This document shows positions 18,847-27,886 of a stretch of DNA of 64,000 nt, one piece after another. Within the stretch, counting starts at the first letter, position 1. Each line of letters begins with the position of its first letter. The DNA is taken from the NCBI RefSeq assembly GCF_000372885.1, contig NZ_KB889967.1, positions 744,001 to 808,000 on the forward strand, in the 5' to 3' direction. Origin of the DNA: Methyloversatilis thermotolerans. GTDB taxonomy: Bacteria; Pseudomonadota; Gammaproteobacteria; Burkholderiales; Rhodocyclaceae. The notes beneath the pieces are model-generated. The model had not been told where the DNA came from and searched no databases. It worked only from the letters and a program-made list of their open reading frames with translations. The position numbers and the translations under genes were made by a program.

Positions 18847-20037
18847 TCAGGCCGCCTGTCCGGCGCACCAGCCGGACGACCATGCCCACTGGAAGTTGTA
18901 GCCGCCCAGCCAGCCGGTGACGTCGACCACTTCGCCGACGAAATACAGGCCGGGTATCCGGCGCGCCATCATGGTTTTCTGGTCGAGTTCGCGTGTATCC
19001 ACCCCACCCAGCGTGACCTCGGCCTTGTTGTATCCCAGCGTGCCGGAGGGCTGAACGGCCCAGCCCTTGAGGCGGCGCGCGATGTCCGCCAGCGTTGCGC
19101 GCGGCAGTTCGACCAGTGCCGCGTTCCAGGTGCCCCGTCCTTCGAAGTCCACCCATTGCTGGGCAAAGCGCCGCGGCAGTTGCCGGGCGAGCAGCGACGC
19201 GAGCGTCTGGCCGCCCGGGCGCGAAGACTGCAGCCATGATTCCGCGTCGTCGACGTCCGGCAGAAGATCGATCAGCACCGGCTCGCGGCCGCCCGCCTGT
19301 TGCCAGTAGCTCGAGGCCTGGAGGATGGCCGGACCGGACAGGCCGCGGTGGGTGAGCAAGGTCTGTTCGCGGAAAACCGGCCCGTCGCAGGAGGCATTCG
19401 AATCGAAGGATGCGCCGGACAGTTCCCCGAAGCGCGCCAGCCATTCCGGTGCCAGCGCAAGAGGCACCAGCGCGGGCTTGGGCGGCACCACCTTGAGCCC
19501 GAACTGTTCCGCGACCCGGTAACCGAAGGGCGTGGCGCCTATCTTCGGCACGGTGAGGCCGCCGCTGGCGATCACCAGCGAGCGGGCGAAACGCGGTCCC
19601 CGGTCGGTCTCGACGCGGAAGCCGTCGCCCTCGCGCGCCACACCCGCCACCGCCGACGGACGCTGCCATTGAACACGCCCGGCTTCGCACTCGGCCACCA
19701 GCATGTCGATGATCTGTTGCGAACTGTCGTCGCAGAACAACTGGCCCAGCGTCTTTTCGTGGTGAGGTATGCGGTGCTTGTCCACCAGCGCAATGAAGTC
19801 GCGCACGGTGTACCGCGACAGTGCGGAACGGCAGAAATGGGGGTTGTCCGACAGATAGCACTCGGGCCTGAGGTCGCGGTTGGTGAAGTTGCAGCGCCCG
19901 CCGCCGGAAATGCGGATCTTTTCCGCCAGCTTCGGATAGTGGTCAAGCACCAGTACGGTACGGCCACGCTGGCCGGCGATTCCGGCGCACATCAGTCCGG
20001 CGGCGCCGGCGCCGATCACGATCACGTCGACATGCAT
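18847..20037 (-). CDS. HI0933/YhiN-family FAD-dependent flavoprotein
   Basis: The 396-residue protein starts with an FAD-binding Rossmann motif, VIVIGAGAAGLMCAG (9-14 Gly-rich core). It carries the family signature ISGGGRCNFTN near residue 43, and ends with PGLYFVGEVVDVTGWLGGYN and QWAWSSG. This matches the HI0933-like oxidoreductases (BaiN/YhiN group), whose physiological substrate is mostly unknown. It is soluble, with no signal peptide. It is convergent with the SLC13 permease and seems to be a single-gene transcript. Confidence 0.88.
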   Translation of the reverse strand: MHVDVIVIGAGAAGLMCAGIAGQRGRTVLVLDHYPKLAEKIRISGGGRCNFTNRDLRPECYLSDNPHFCRSALSRYTVRDFIALVDKHRIPHHEKTLGQLFCDDSSQQIIDMLVAECEAGRVQWQRPSAVAGVAREGDGFRVETDRGPRFARSLVIASGGLTVPKIGATPFGYRVAEQFGLKVVPPKPALVPLALAPEWLARFGELSGASFDSNASCDGPVFREQTLLTHRGLSGPAILQASSYWQQAGGREPVLIDLLPDVDDAESWLQSSRPGGQTLASLLARQLPRRFAQQWVDFEGRGTWNAALVELPRATLADIARRLKGWAVQPSGTLGYNKAEVTLGGVDTRELDQKTMMARRIPGLYFVGEVVDVTGWLGGYNFQWAWSSGWCAGQAA

Positions 20038-20124
20038 TGAAGAGGTCCGGCCGTCGCTGGGAAGGGGGCGCCAGTCTAGCGCCCTCTTGCATGTGCCGGC
20101 GTGACGAAGGCCCGTCGCTTCCGG

Positions 20125-21309
20125 TCAGCGCACGATGGAGAAACCGACGCGGAACTGCGCCGGGCCCGCGCGGTTGTAATCGATCAGGCCCTCGCCATAC
20201 CCATTGAAGTACTGGAAGTGGAGAAAGCCGCCCGCGCCGGCGTCGGCGAGCAGTCTGCGCTTGAGCCGGTAGGACAGGTCGATCTGCAGCGAGCCCTGGC
20301 TGCCCGGGTAACTTTCCGCTTTCAGCAGCCAGCCATCGTCATTGCCCACTTCCAGGCCCAGCAGCGCGTAGCCGCGGTATTTCGCGATGTCGCGATTGGT
20401 CGGATCGCGGTCGATATAGTCGAACATCTTGATCGATGCACCGACGTGGGTGTTGTGGTCAATGTCCCAGCGCCAGGATGGCTTCACGAACAGCGTGTCG
20501 ATGGAACGCGACTCATCGCCGTCGCGGCCATTGGACTGATGTTCGTAGCCGGCCTGCGCGCTGAAGATGTGACGCGCACCGATCTGCCGGTAGGGACCGA
20601 ATTCGTAGAAGAAGCTCGGCTTGTACGTGGTGTCGCGGAAGGGCTTGGAATCGCCGCTCCAGTCCCAGATCGAGGTCTGTGTGTAGCCGAAGTGAAGGCC
20701 GGTCAGCAGTTGGCCGAGAGGCAGTTCGGTGGCCCAGCCTTCGGGATCGAAGATGCGGTATTTGAACGAAATCTGGAAGCGTGCCGTCGTGTCGCCGCGT
20801 GAGCCGGCGATGAAATAGACCGGCTCATGTGTGCCGAGTCCGATGCGGTTGGCGCCGAGGTTCACCACGCCTTGCGGCTCGCTGTCCTCGGCCACCGGCC
20901 TGTCGGCGGCCGCCTTGACCGCGACCGCGCCGGCTGCCAGCGGCGCGGGCTTGAGCTGGACCAGCAGCACGCTGGAAGCGGCCGACGTCAGTTCGATGCG
21001 GCCGGTACCATCCAGGTCCGGCGGAAAGGTGGTGCTGTAACTTCGCTGAATACCGCTTGCGGGCCCTTCGGCGCGCAGGCGCAGGTCGGCCGCTCGGGCG
21101 CCGACGATGATGCGTGCCTTCAGTTCGTCGGGCAGCGCTTCGCCATTGCTTGCCACCACGGTCAGCGTGAGCGGCAATCCTGGTTCGACCAGAGTCTGAC
21201 GCGATGCCAGCAGCAGGTCGGCGCGGGCGGAGGGCGCGATCAGCGAAACGAGCAGTGTGGCGAGCGCGACGGTAATACCGCTCGGATGCGACGGACTGAG
21301 GCGAGTCAT
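20125..21309 (-). CDS. pldA: Outer-membrane phospholipase A (OMPLA)
   Basis: The 394-residue protein has a signal peptide (cleavage near ARA-D, residue 30), then about 130-150 residues with no family motif, then the OMPLA beta-barrel. The catalytic block YEHQSNGRDGDESRSID gives His257, Ser259 and Asn260, and the late NGYGEGLIDYN strand is characteristic. It hydrolyses phospholipids in the outer leaflet when the membrane is disturbed. The N-terminal extension makes it longer than E. coli PldA. It is flanked by the flavoprotein gene and the ammonium-transporter remnant, both on the same strand. Confidence 0.9.
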   Translation of the reverse strand: MTRLSPSHPSGITVALATLLVSLIAPSARADLLLASRQTLVEPGLPLTLTVVASNGEALPDELKARIIVGARAADLRLRAEGPASGIQRSYSTTFPPDLDGTGRIELTSAASSVLLVQLKPAPLAAGAVAVKAAADRPVAEDSEPQGVVNLGANRIGLGTHEPVYFIAGSRGDTTARFQISFKYRIFDPEGWATELPLGQLLTGLHFGYTQTSIWDWSGDSKPFRDTTYKPSFFYEFGPYRQIGARHIFSAQAGYEHQSNGRDGDESRSIDTLFVKPSWRWDIDHNTHVGASIKMFDYIDRDPTNRDIAKYRGYALLGLEVGNDDGWLLKAESYPGSQGSLQIDLSYRLKRRLLADAGAGGFLHFQYFNGYGEGLIDYNRAGPAQFRVGFSIVR

Positions 21310-21421
21310 GGGGAATCTCCTTTTGTGATCCCCGCGATTCTGCCCGCTCCCGGCGTCAGCGTGCTGTCGGTGCGAACCGACCGCCTGACGGCATCGTCCT
21401 ACCGTGTGCGCTCACCAGCGC

Positions 21422-21612
21422 TCACCACAGGGTTTCGCGCTCGGGTGAAGCGCCGATGCGATGGATCGCGAGATCGGCGCCTTCGTATTCTTCTTCCGGA
21501 TCCGGACGCAGGCCTGCCAGCGCCTTGATCGTGCCGTAGATGACGCCGCCGCCGACCAGGGCGAACACGATGCCGGCAAGCGTGCCGGTCACTTGTGAAG
21601 CGATACTCACCT
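21422..21612 (-). pseudogene. Remnant of an ammonium transporter (Amt) C-terminus
   Basis: About 60 residues in frame read as the last transmembrane helix and cytoplasmic tail of an Amt protein: a hydrophobic segment (GTLAGIVFALVGGGVIYG), then ALAGLRPDPEEEYEGADL and IHRIGASPER before a normal stop. This resembles the GLR-EEE-EG-D-H tail of Amt/AmtB. The frame upstream runs straight into a REP-like repeat array, so the first ~350 residues are missing. No glnK is present. It is best read as a deletion scar left at a repeat junction. Confidence 0.72.
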
Positions 21613-22215
21613 TACCGAGGCCGCTTCCCCACAAAAGCTTGCCCGAGCCCGCACCGGAGCCGGGGTTTGGTGGGAGCGGGCTTGCCCGCGATGCAGCTTC
21701 GAACGAAGCCCGCGGCCCCACATAAGCCGCATCGCGGCCAGAGGCCGCTCCTACAACAGCTCGCGCAAACCGCCATCGGAGCCGGGGTTTGGTGGGAGCG
21801 GGCTTGCCCGCGATTCAGCCTCGAACGAAGCCTGCGGCCGGCATAGCCCGCATCGCGGCCAGAGGCCGCTCCCACGTAAGCTCTCGCCGATCACGAACGG
21901 AGCCGGGGTTTGGTGGGAACGGGCTTGCCCGCGATTCAGCTTCGAACGAAGCCCGCGGCCCCACATAAGCCGCATCGCGGCCAGAGGCCGCTCCCACAAC
22001 AGCTCGCCCGAACCGGCATCGGAGCCGGGGTTTGGTGGGAGCGGGCTTGCCCGCGATGCAGCCTCGAACGAAGCCCGCGGCCCCACATAAGCCGCATCGC
22101 GGCCAGAGGCCGCTCCTACAACAGCTCGCGCAAACCGCCATCGGAGCTGGGGTTTGGTGGGAGCGGGCTTGCCCGCGATGCGGCTTCGAACGTAGCCGCC
22201 GGCCGGCATGCGCCG
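21613..22215 (+). repeat. REP/BIME-like repeat array, five units
   Basis: Five units with spacings of 121-122 bp; TTTGGTGGGA or its variants begin at 21666, 21788, 21909, 22031 and 22153. Each unit has hairpin A (GCGGGCTTGCCCGC), a short CTTCGAACGAAG palindrome, and hairpin B (GCGGCCAGAGGCCGC). The outer arms GTGGGAGCGG and CCGCTCCCAC are inverted copies. Unlike CRISPR, the whole unit is repeated with only scattered substitutions and there are no unique spacers. The array lies between the amt remnant and the end of tpsB. Confidence 0.93.
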
Positions 22216-22217
22216 GA

Positions 22218-23792
22218 TCAGAAGGCGATGCCGAGTGATGCGTGCAGGAAGAGGGTGCCTTCGTAGCGCGCCGACTGGTCGGGCGCATTCAATGTGTAGC
22301 CCAGATCGGTCGACACCGAGGCGTTGCGCGAAAGTTGCCAGCGCGCGCCGGCGCCGAGCGAGCTGAGCTGCTTGTGCCGGTCTTCGCCGGCCAGCGCCTC
22401 GTTGCGCCATGTCCAGCCGCTATCGACAAACAGCAGCGGCGTCACCTGAACGTTGTTGAGCGTGAGCCCCGCGAAGTAGTACTCCAGCGACAGCAGCAAG
22501 CCCTTGTCGTCCGACACCTGGCGCTCGTTGAAACCACGCACGCTGGACAGGCCACCGATACCGAACTGTTCGTGCGAGGGCAGCGCATCGCGGGTGTATT
22601 GCGCACGCGCCAGCAGACGGACTGCGCCGCCATGCTCGAAAGAGCGGGTGAAGCGGCCGGAGGCGCGCACGATGTCGTAATGACGGTCCGAGCCGGTGCG
22701 CGAACGCTCGAAGCTGTCGCGATCGGAATCGCTGCCGAAGGGCAGATTGTGGGTCAGAGACAGATCGGCGCCGAACTGGTTGTTGCCGGCTTCCCCATCG
22801 ATGCGGTGCCCCACGGTCAGCGTATTGGTGCGCAGGTCGGGCAGCAGGCTCTCGTTGCTGCCGACCAGCGTCACGTCGTTGCCCACCTTGCGTATCGTGA
22901 AACTGGCATAGCTGTCGTGGCGCAGCGCCTCCGGGTGGGTGAGCCAGCGGTGCGTGAAAGTCGCGCCATAGGTGTCACCCGAGCCGGCGATGTTCAGCAC
23001 GCCATTGATGGTGCCCTGGCTGGATTTCGAATGGTTGTACGAAAAATCGAGCGAGTTGCCGCTGGCGTAGAACGGGATGCGGTAGTTGAAACCATAGATG
23101 CGCACGTCGTCGAGATTCTCGAGCGCGGTCTGGTAGAAGGCATCCAGCTTGTGCTGACGCCCCCACAGATCATTGTGACCGGCGCTCACCGTGGCGCGCG
23201 GACGGCCGGTGCGCTTGTCGCCGGTATTGTCGAAACTGATGCCGAAGGAATACGGCGTGCCGGCGTCGGACGATGCCTCGGCGGCGAAACCTTCCTGGCC
23301 GGGCACCAGGCGGATGCGCGGCATGTAGCCGGTGTCTTCCTGGATCTGCCGCGAGTTGCGCGCGATGTCGGCGCCGTCGACCGCCTTGCCTCCTGCCACG
23401 CTGGTGAGCCGCGACTTGAGACCCTCCGGGCCGCTCACGCCACCGATGCGCGACTGCGTGACCTGCACGACCAGGCGCTCGCTCACGTCGTCCTGCGGCG
23501 GCACGCTCACCGATGCGTCGATGCCTCGGCTGCGCAGCAGGGCATCCAGTTCCTGCACGAAGCTGCGCAGATCGTCCATGGACACCGGGCGGTTCTCGTA
23601 GCGGCCGGACAGCGCGCGGATGTCGGCATCGGGCAGACCGGACCCGCCGTGCACCTCTATCCTGCGTATCGTGACCTGATCGACCGGTGCGCTGCCGGCG
23701 GCGGCGGGCACCGCATCGGCGGCAAACAGCGCTTGCGCGAACGATGCGCACAGCGCCACGGCAAGCAGGCTCTTCTTGTATGAGGCGGACAT
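22218..23792 (-). CDS. Two-partner secretion outer-membrane transporter (TpsB/FhaC/ShlB family)
   Basis: The 524-residue protein has a signal peptide (cleavage near FAA, about 25), POTRA-like sequence (about 40-115, with IRRIEVHGGSGLPDADI), and a 16-strand-type barrel region. The conserved SSVRGF motif of loop L6 is at 416-421. It ends in a terminal aromatic residue (GIAF), typical of outer-membrane barrels. It would export the large TpsA exoprotein encoded 140 bp upstream on the same strand. ATG 23792 was chosen over an earlier in-frame ATG because it starts the signal peptide directly. Confidence 0.9.
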   Translation of the reverse strand: MSASYKKSLLAVALCASFAQALFAADAVPAAAGSAPVDQVTIRRIEVHGGSGLPDADIRALSGRYENRPVSMDDLRSFVQELDALLRSRGIDASVSVPPQDDVSERLVVQVTQSRIGGVSGPEGLKSRLTSVAGGKAVDGADIARNSRQIQEDTGYMPRIRLVPGQEGFAAEASSDAGTPYSFGISFDNTGDKRTGRPRATVSAGHNDLWGRQHKLDAFYQTALENLDDVRIYGFNYRIPFYASGNSLDFSYNHSKSSQGTINGVLNIAGSGDTYGATFTHRWLTHPEALRHDSYASFTIRKVGNDVTLVGSNESLLPDLRTNTLTVGHRIDGEAGNNQFGADLSLTHNLPFGSDSDRDSFERSRTGSDRHYDIVRASGRFTRSFEHGGAVRLLARAQYTRDALPSHEQFGIGGLSSVRGFNERQVSDDKGLLLSLEYYFAGLTLNNVQVTPLLFVDSGWTWRNEALAGEDRHKQLSSLGAGARWQLSRNASVSTDLGYTLNAPDQSARYEGTLFLHASLGIAF

Positions 23793-23932
23793 GTATCGAT
23801 TCCCGTGACAAGGGTGGGACACGGCGTCGCGGACGCATACCGTGTCATCCCCGTTTCATGAAAGATTATTCAAGTGCTGCCTGGCGGGCCGGGACTCAAC
23901 AGCATCCAGCCTCGCCATTATCCGGTCCGCAG

Positions 23933-26900
23933 TTACAGGCTCCGTACGTACTCTTCCACCGCCGTTTTCAGGTTCTGTTGAAAGTTCCTTGAAAATGTCT
24001 CGGCCTGTTCCACCTGTGCTTTCGCCTCGCCCAGCTTGCTCTGCAGCGTCCCGTAGGCGGCGATGGCCTCATTGAGGGTCATGTTCGCGGTGCCCGAAGG
24101 CAGCGACGTGATCGACTTGTCATTTGCATAGATCTCGCCCAGGGTCTTGTTTCCAAGCTCGCCCGGATTCTTCAGCAGACTGCCGAGCGAAGATTCGAAA
24201 ATTGTGATGGTGCGTTCGGTTTCGAAAAGAAACGCTTTTGTCACCACGATCTTCTCAAACATATATTCACGCAGGATGCTGCTGGTCTCGTCCGAAACCG
24301 GAATGAAAGTGGCTTTGACTTCGGCAACGGTGGCCTCTCCACGGCTTACGCGGTCTATCGTATCGAGGACCGTTGCAACCTTGGGGTTATTCGCCCGCTG
24401 ATCCTCATAGGTGCTTTTCGCCGGCTCGGGCATCTTGAAATCTGTGCCGAAATCGCTGGCCGACGGGCGATTGGTGACAATTTCGTGGCGACTATCGCCG
24501 AAGACGAGGTCGCCGCCACCACCACCGAGGACGAGGTCGCCACCACCACCACCGAGGACGAGGTCGCTGCCTCCACTAACGACGATCGCGTTGTTGCCGG
24601 TGCTGCCGATGATGAGGCCGCTGCCGCTGTCACCAGGCGGGGGCGGGCTGCCGGTGCTGCCGACGATGAGGCCGTCGCCGCTGCCACCACCCGCCACGCC
24701 CTCCGCGCTGGGGGCGGGGGTCAATTCAAGACCTGTCACCGTGCTCGTCACCGTGTCGGACGGCAGCGTAATCGACGTGCCGGCGGTCACAACCGTGACA
24801 TTCGAAGGCATGGTCGTCGCGGTCGTCACGGTAATGCCCGCAACGGGCGCAGCGCCGGAAGACAACGGCGTGGTGACGCTGGATCCGGTGGTCGGTGTCG
24901 TCGCGCCGGCAGAGCTGTCTGACGTGGTGCTCAGCCCTCCACCAAGACCGCCGCCCAAGCCACCGCTTCCCAGCCCGCCACCTCCGAGTCCTCCGCCCAG
25001 CCCTGCTGCCCCACCCGTTGCGGATGTCCCGCCACTGGCGACCTGTATGGTCGTCAGTTGATTGAGCGCTGTGGTAACCGTCTCCTGAGGCACGTTGACA
25101 GTCGTGCCGCCAACGTTGGCCGTGGAACCGCTGCCGCCGGTATTCGCCGGCTCATCGGTCGATCCACCGCCCGAGCTGCCGCCGCCGGAATCACCACCGC
25201 CTGAGCCGCCGCCGGAATCACCACCACCCGAGCCACTGCCCGGATCACCGCCACCGGGGTTGCCCGAGGCTGCATTGACCGTCAGGTCGCCGCGGCTGCC
25301 CTGCACCAGCGTGTAGCCGGCGATGCTTACCGTGGCCTGGCTGAAGTCGGCTTCCAGTTCACCGCTCAGTGGCGACTGCGCGTCGGTCGCCGGCGTGGAC
25401 GTGGTGTAAGTGCGCGTGCGTATCGTAATGCCGGACACATCCGGCCATTGGTCCTGCCAGGGCGCACCTCCTCCCGGGCCCCCACCGCCGCCGGGCGGGG
25501 CGTACGGATCCGGCGGCATGTTCGGATCGGACGACGAACTGCCGGCATAGTCGGCGGCCGCGTACTGCAGATTGTTCAGGATGTAGGGGGTATTCTGTCC
25601 GGACACGAAGGCCTCGCCCTCGGTCACCGAATCCGAGGCGACGTTCACGACGACCTGGTTGTTGTCGCGGAAGATGAAGAAGCTGTTCAGGCCGGTATTG
25701 CCGAAACGGGCATCGCTGCCGCTGTTGCCGTCCCAGGCGGCGTTGTTGCCCCAGCCCCAGACGGCGACATTGTTGCTTTGCAATGCACCGAAGTTGTTGC
25801 CCGCCGTGCCCGGGTTCTGGGCATACACCTGCCAGTTGGCGACGCTCTGGCCGGCGACCGAATCGTAGAAGGTGAAGGCGCTGTTGTCGGCGCGGAAGAA
25901 GCGACCGGCGTCGATCACGATCGCATCGTAGTCGCCGCTGGCCGAGCCGATGCTGGACACACCGCTGCCGATCACGATATCGCGCTCGGCGGTGAGCAGC
26001 ATCTTGCCGTTGCCGGTGAAAATCAGTTCATTCACCAGCAGATCGCGGTCGGCGATGACGGTGAGCTTGCCGCTGGCGTTGTAGTTGGTCTGCAGTTCCG
26101 CGTTCCAGAAGATGTCCCCGTCTTCGCTGCCGCCCGAATTGCCCAGTGCGGTGGTGCTCACTTCGACGTCCGTGCCGTTTTCCAGCGCCGTCTTCAGCGT
26201 ATTGACATCCACCGTGCTGGAGGCGACACCCGAGGCGCTACCGGCATGGACTTCGATATTGTCCGGGTCGAGCAGCCAGCGCCCGCCCTGGGTGGAAATT
26301 TCGATGTCGCGATCGATCTTCAGATACTTCGCCGACGTTTCGATGAAGCCCTGCGCGCCCGCCTCGAACCTGCCTGCGTACTGCCCGGTCGTGCCGGCCA
26401 TGCCGCGCACCATGTTGCCGGAAATGTCCGACGACGCGGTGGTGGTGACCGTGGCCACCGATTCCAGCGCCACCTTGCCGTTCTTCAAGGTGAACTGCGC
26501 GTTGGACAGGGTGTGGATGCTGCCGCTGTTGGTGATATTGAACAGGCGACCGCTGGCGATCAGTTCGGACACATTCAGGTCGTCACGATCGGCGCTCACC
26601 TCGACCAGCACATTGGGCAGGCTGGAGGTGCCGACGGACACGGTGTGACCGGCGGCCAGGATGACCTGGCCGTCCGGCGCGGTGATGACACCGGTGTTGT
26701 CGACATTGGGCGCGATCAGGAAGACCTGGCCACCGGTGGGCGTGGTGATGGTGCCGGCATTGCTGACCTTGCTCAGATTGTCCTTTTCGCCGGTGAAGCG
26801 CGCGCGCCCGTCCAGGAAGTCTCGGTCGCTCATGCGCAGCGAGCTGGCGACCAGTCCGCCCACATCGATGCGGCTGCCCGCACCGAACAGAATGCCGTTG

Positions 26901-27217
26901 GGGTTGATCAGGAACACCTTGCCGTTGGACTGCAGCGCACCCAGGATGACGGAAGGATTGCCACCGGTCACCCGGTTCAGAATGGACGAATCGGCGTTGT
27001 TCTGGATGATGCGGACCAGTTCGTTGCGGTCGATGCTGAAGCCGTTCCAGTTGATGATGGTGTTCGGCGTATTGGTGATGGTCATCGTGCCGCCGTTCAC
27101 GTTGACCGTCGCGCTGCCGTGCGTGACCGTGGCCCCGTCGGGCAGGGCATGGACAGTGGCGGGCAGACCGGAAATGCACAGCAGCGAAAGCGCGCGTGCG
27201 AGGGGTGTCGGCTTCAT
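23933..27217 (-). CDS. Two-partner secretion exoprotein (filamentous-haemagglutinin-like TpsA)
   Basis: The 1094-residue secreted protein starts at ATG 27217 after GGGAG. A signal peptide ends near residue 24. The TPS domain has the hallmark NPNGILFGAG (105-114) and the repetitive right-handed beta-helix style (VTGGNPSVILGALQSNGKV). A GDYDAIVIDAGRFF region follows, then long Gly/Ser/Thr-rich linkers and short duplications such as GGDLVLGGG. The C-terminal ~150 residues are charged and helical, possibly coiled-coil. It is the probable substrate of the TpsB encoded immediately downstream. Function (adhesin, filament, other) cannot be read from the sequence. Confidence 0.87.
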   Translation of the reverse strand: MKPTPLARALSLLCISGLPATVHALPDGATVTHGSATVNVNGGTMTITNTPNTIINWNGFSIDRNELVRIIQNNADSSILNRVTGGNPSVILGALQSNGKVFLINPNGILFGAGSRIDVGGLVASSLRMSDRDFLDGRARFTGEKDNLSKVSNAGTITTPTGGQVFLIAPNVDNTGVITAPDGQVILAAGHTVSVGTSSLPNVLVEVSADRDDLNVSELIASGRLFNITNSGSIHTLSNAQFTLKNGKVALESVATVTTTASSDISGNMVRGMAGTTGQYAGRFEAGAQGFIETSAKYLKIDRDIEISTQGGRWLLDPDNIEVHAGSASGVASSTVDVNTLKTALENGTDVEVSTTALGNSGGSEDGDIFWNAELQTNYNASGKLTVIADRDLLVNELIFTGNGKMLLTAERDIVIGSGVSSIGSASGDYDAIVIDAGRFFRADNSAFTFYDSVAGQSVANWQVYAQNPGTAGNNFGALQSNNVAVWGWGNNAAWDGNSGSDARFGNTGLNSFFIFRDNNQVVVNVASDSVTEGEAFVSGQNTPYILNNLQYAAADYAGSSSSDPNMPPDPYAPPGGGGGPGGGAPWQDQWPDVSGITIRTRTYTTSTPATDAQSPLSGELEADFSQATVSIAGYTLVQGSRGDLTVNAASGNPGGGDPGSGSGGGDSGGGSGGGDSGGGSSGGGSTDEPANTGGSGSTANVGGTTVNVPQETVTTALNQLTTIQVASGGTSATGGAAGLGGGLGGGGLGSGGLGGGLGGGLSTTSDSSAGATTPTTGSSVTTPLSSGAAPVAGITVTTATTMPSNVTVVTAGTSITLPSDTVTSTVTGLELTPAPSAEGVAGGGSGDGLIVGSTGSPPPPGDSGSGLIIGSTGNNAIVVSGGSDLVLGGGGGDLVLGGGGGDLVFGDSRHEIVTNRPSASDFGTDFKMPEPAKSTYEDQRANNPKVATVLDTIDRVSRGEATVAEVKATFIPVSDETSSILREYMFEKIVVTKAFLFETERTITIFESSLGSLLKNPGELGNKTLGEIYANDKSITSLPSGTANMTLNEAIAAYGTLQSKLGEAKAQVEQAETFSRNFQQNLKTAVEEYVRSL

Positions 27218-27459
27218 CAAGGCTCCCGATCGAAAGGCTGTGCTTCGCTCAGGCGAAGCATTGTTTGCGTTGTTGTAACGGCCGACTTCGGTCGGTCCAA
27301 GGGCACTTTCGGCCTTGATGGCACCGGACTTTAGATACGCGTACGAATATTTTTTCACATTTGTCGCGATTTGCATCCGGAGGCGGGCTGTCCGGGAAAA
27401 ACACCCGAACCGGAGCGCAGACAACAGTGCGCTGTGACCACGACCGGAGCCGGGCTCGC

Positions 27460-27660
27460 GCAGGAGCGAGCGCAGCTCGCGATTCCACCCCTGAACGAAG
27501 CCGGCGGCCCGCATGCGCCGCATCGCGACCTTGGGGGCGCTCCTGCAACGGCCCGCCCTGCCCAAGAAAGGAGCGGGGTTTCGTGGGAGCGGGCTTGCCC
27601 GCGATACAGCCCTGAACGAAGCCGGCGGCCCGCATCAGCCGCATCGCGGCCAGAGGCCGC
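27460..27660 (+). repeat. REP/BIME-like repeats upstream of the IS110 element
   Basis: One diverged partial unit and one unit containing GTGGGAGCGGGCTTGCCCGC (27580-27600 region) and GCGGCCAGAGGCCGCT, ending abruptly at 27660 where the IS110 element begins. The unit resumes with CCCACAAAAG at 28858, so the element interrupts a single repeat. Confidence 0.85.
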
Positions 27661-27689
27661 TTGTATGTTCTGCCGTGGCAAGCGTAGGA

Positions 27690-27845
27690 ATAGCTTGTCG
27701 GGCGGAGGGACCCAGTCCGGATCTGACGGCAAGCACGTACAGACAGTGGGAGAGATGTCCCGCCCTCACCCCAAGCACCGATCAGGAATCCATCGGACCG
27801 TGACCGCGGTACCGTCCATCCCCTGCAAGCCAGTGCTGTGGTGAA
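27690..27845 (+). ncRNA. Candidate bridge RNA of the IS110 element
   Basis: Two stem-loops can be read. The first stem pairs GGGCG-(GAG)-GGAC (27700-27711) with GTCC-CGCCC (27757-27765). Its loop holds GTGGGAG (27746-27752), a perfect reverse complement of the right half of the target (CTCCCAC), and AGTCCG (27714-27719), matching the left target AGGCCG at 5 of 6. The second stem pairs CCA-AGCAC (27771-27778) with GTGCT-(G)-TGG (27833-27841). Its loop has GGAATC (27785) and CTGCAAG (27823), which fit the donor junction AGAATC/CTTGTAT with wobbles. Order and layout match known bridge RNAs; exact ends are not determined. Confidence 0.75.
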
Positions 27846-27886
27846 TCCCGACAAGCCTTTTGAACCTTAGTCGGGAGGATCCCATC

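Noticed and set aside
21613-22215. CRISPR-like regular repeats
   Set aside because: The entire ~121-bp unit is repeated; there are no short repeats with unique spacers and no cas genes.
22242-23783. Long open frame (513 codons) antisense to tpsB
   Set aside because: TpsB motifs (VRGF, POTRA) are on the other strand; the antisense product is His/Arg-rich with no motif.
25448-27334. Long open frame (628 codons) antisense to tpsA
   Set aside because: It lies opposite a clear secreted protein with domain signatures; high GC makes long antisense frames common here.
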